The position numbers and the translations under genes were made by a program. 39,690 nucleotides of DNA from Prevotellaceae bacterium UBA6398 (GTDB lineage Bacteria > Bacteroidota > Bacteroidia > Bacteroidales > Bacteroidaceae): contig DJQA01000008.1 in the NCBI GenBank assembly GCA_002437495.1, forward strand, positions 196,432-236,121, in the 5' to 3' direction. A model generated the notes under the pieces. The model saw only the letters and a program-made list of their open reading frames with translations. It searched no databases and was not told where the DNA came from. Each line of letters opens with the position of its first letter. Within the stretch, counting starts at the first letter, position 1. Positions 39,677 through 39,690 of this stretch are shown here, piece by piece.

Positions 39677-39690
39677 TACCGCGGAATTGC

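Overview
The window looks like a chromosomal stretch of a Bacteroidota bacterium, most likely Bacteroidales. The grounds are: the Bacteroidota -7 promoter motif TAnnTTTG in front of at least twelve genes, usually without a Shine-Dalgarno site; a CotH protein ending in what looks like a type IX secretion sorting domain; a cysteine-free sirtuin of the Bacteroides kind; a TGS-like/uridine-kinase fusion; and CzcCBA-type metal efflux. No rRNA, tRNA, CRISPR array, phage gene or transposase gene was seen. The genus cannot be fixed from the sequence.

Layout from left to right: a sirtuin (cobB-like, -) diverges from three tandem FKBP-type prolyl isomerases (+) with three different predicted locations. 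ribD (-) diverges from prmC-recX-comF (+). A minus-strand operon runs HD-domain membrane protein, nucleoside kinase, GT4, GT2. An SDR oxidoreductase (-) diverges from a CotH-family secreted protein (+). Then come rpoN-PAP2-purE (-) with a strong terminator, adenosine/sugar kinase-S41 protease-GNAT (-), a type III restriction-modification system mod-res (-), a metal efflux operon czcBAC (-) followed by a Fur-family regulator (-), a DUF4253 membrane protein (+), and a radical SAM protein (+).

The most striking content is intergenic. Nearly every gap longer than about 300 bp holds one or both of two repeat families, always in the same order and relative orientation. Family A is a BIME-like element of about 110 bp made of two inverted GTAG-headed REP hairpins (core GGGCGTATGGCATACGCCC). 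Family B, which I do not recognise, is an array of four 21-bp units, each an imperfect dyad close to TAYRTC-N-GAYRTA. It ends in a T-run and is followed by a tail of two short TTRCAAA-like sites whose starts are exactly 25 nt apart in all nine copies. One copy of B has lost exactly one unit, which shows that the 21-bp module is real. A third repeat, C (about 120 bp), lies between A elements in the two blocks that flank the type III R-M system. Those two flanking blocks are long direct repeats of each other, so mod-res looks like a cassette that recombination could delete or gain. The target-recognition region of Mod is visibly AT-rich compared with the rest of the gene, which suggests a swapped specificity domain.

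All functions are inferred from motifs and family knowledge; no searches were run. Start codons were moved from the longest reading frame wherever a signal peptide, a family N-terminus, a ribosome binding site or a promoter argued for an internal ATG.
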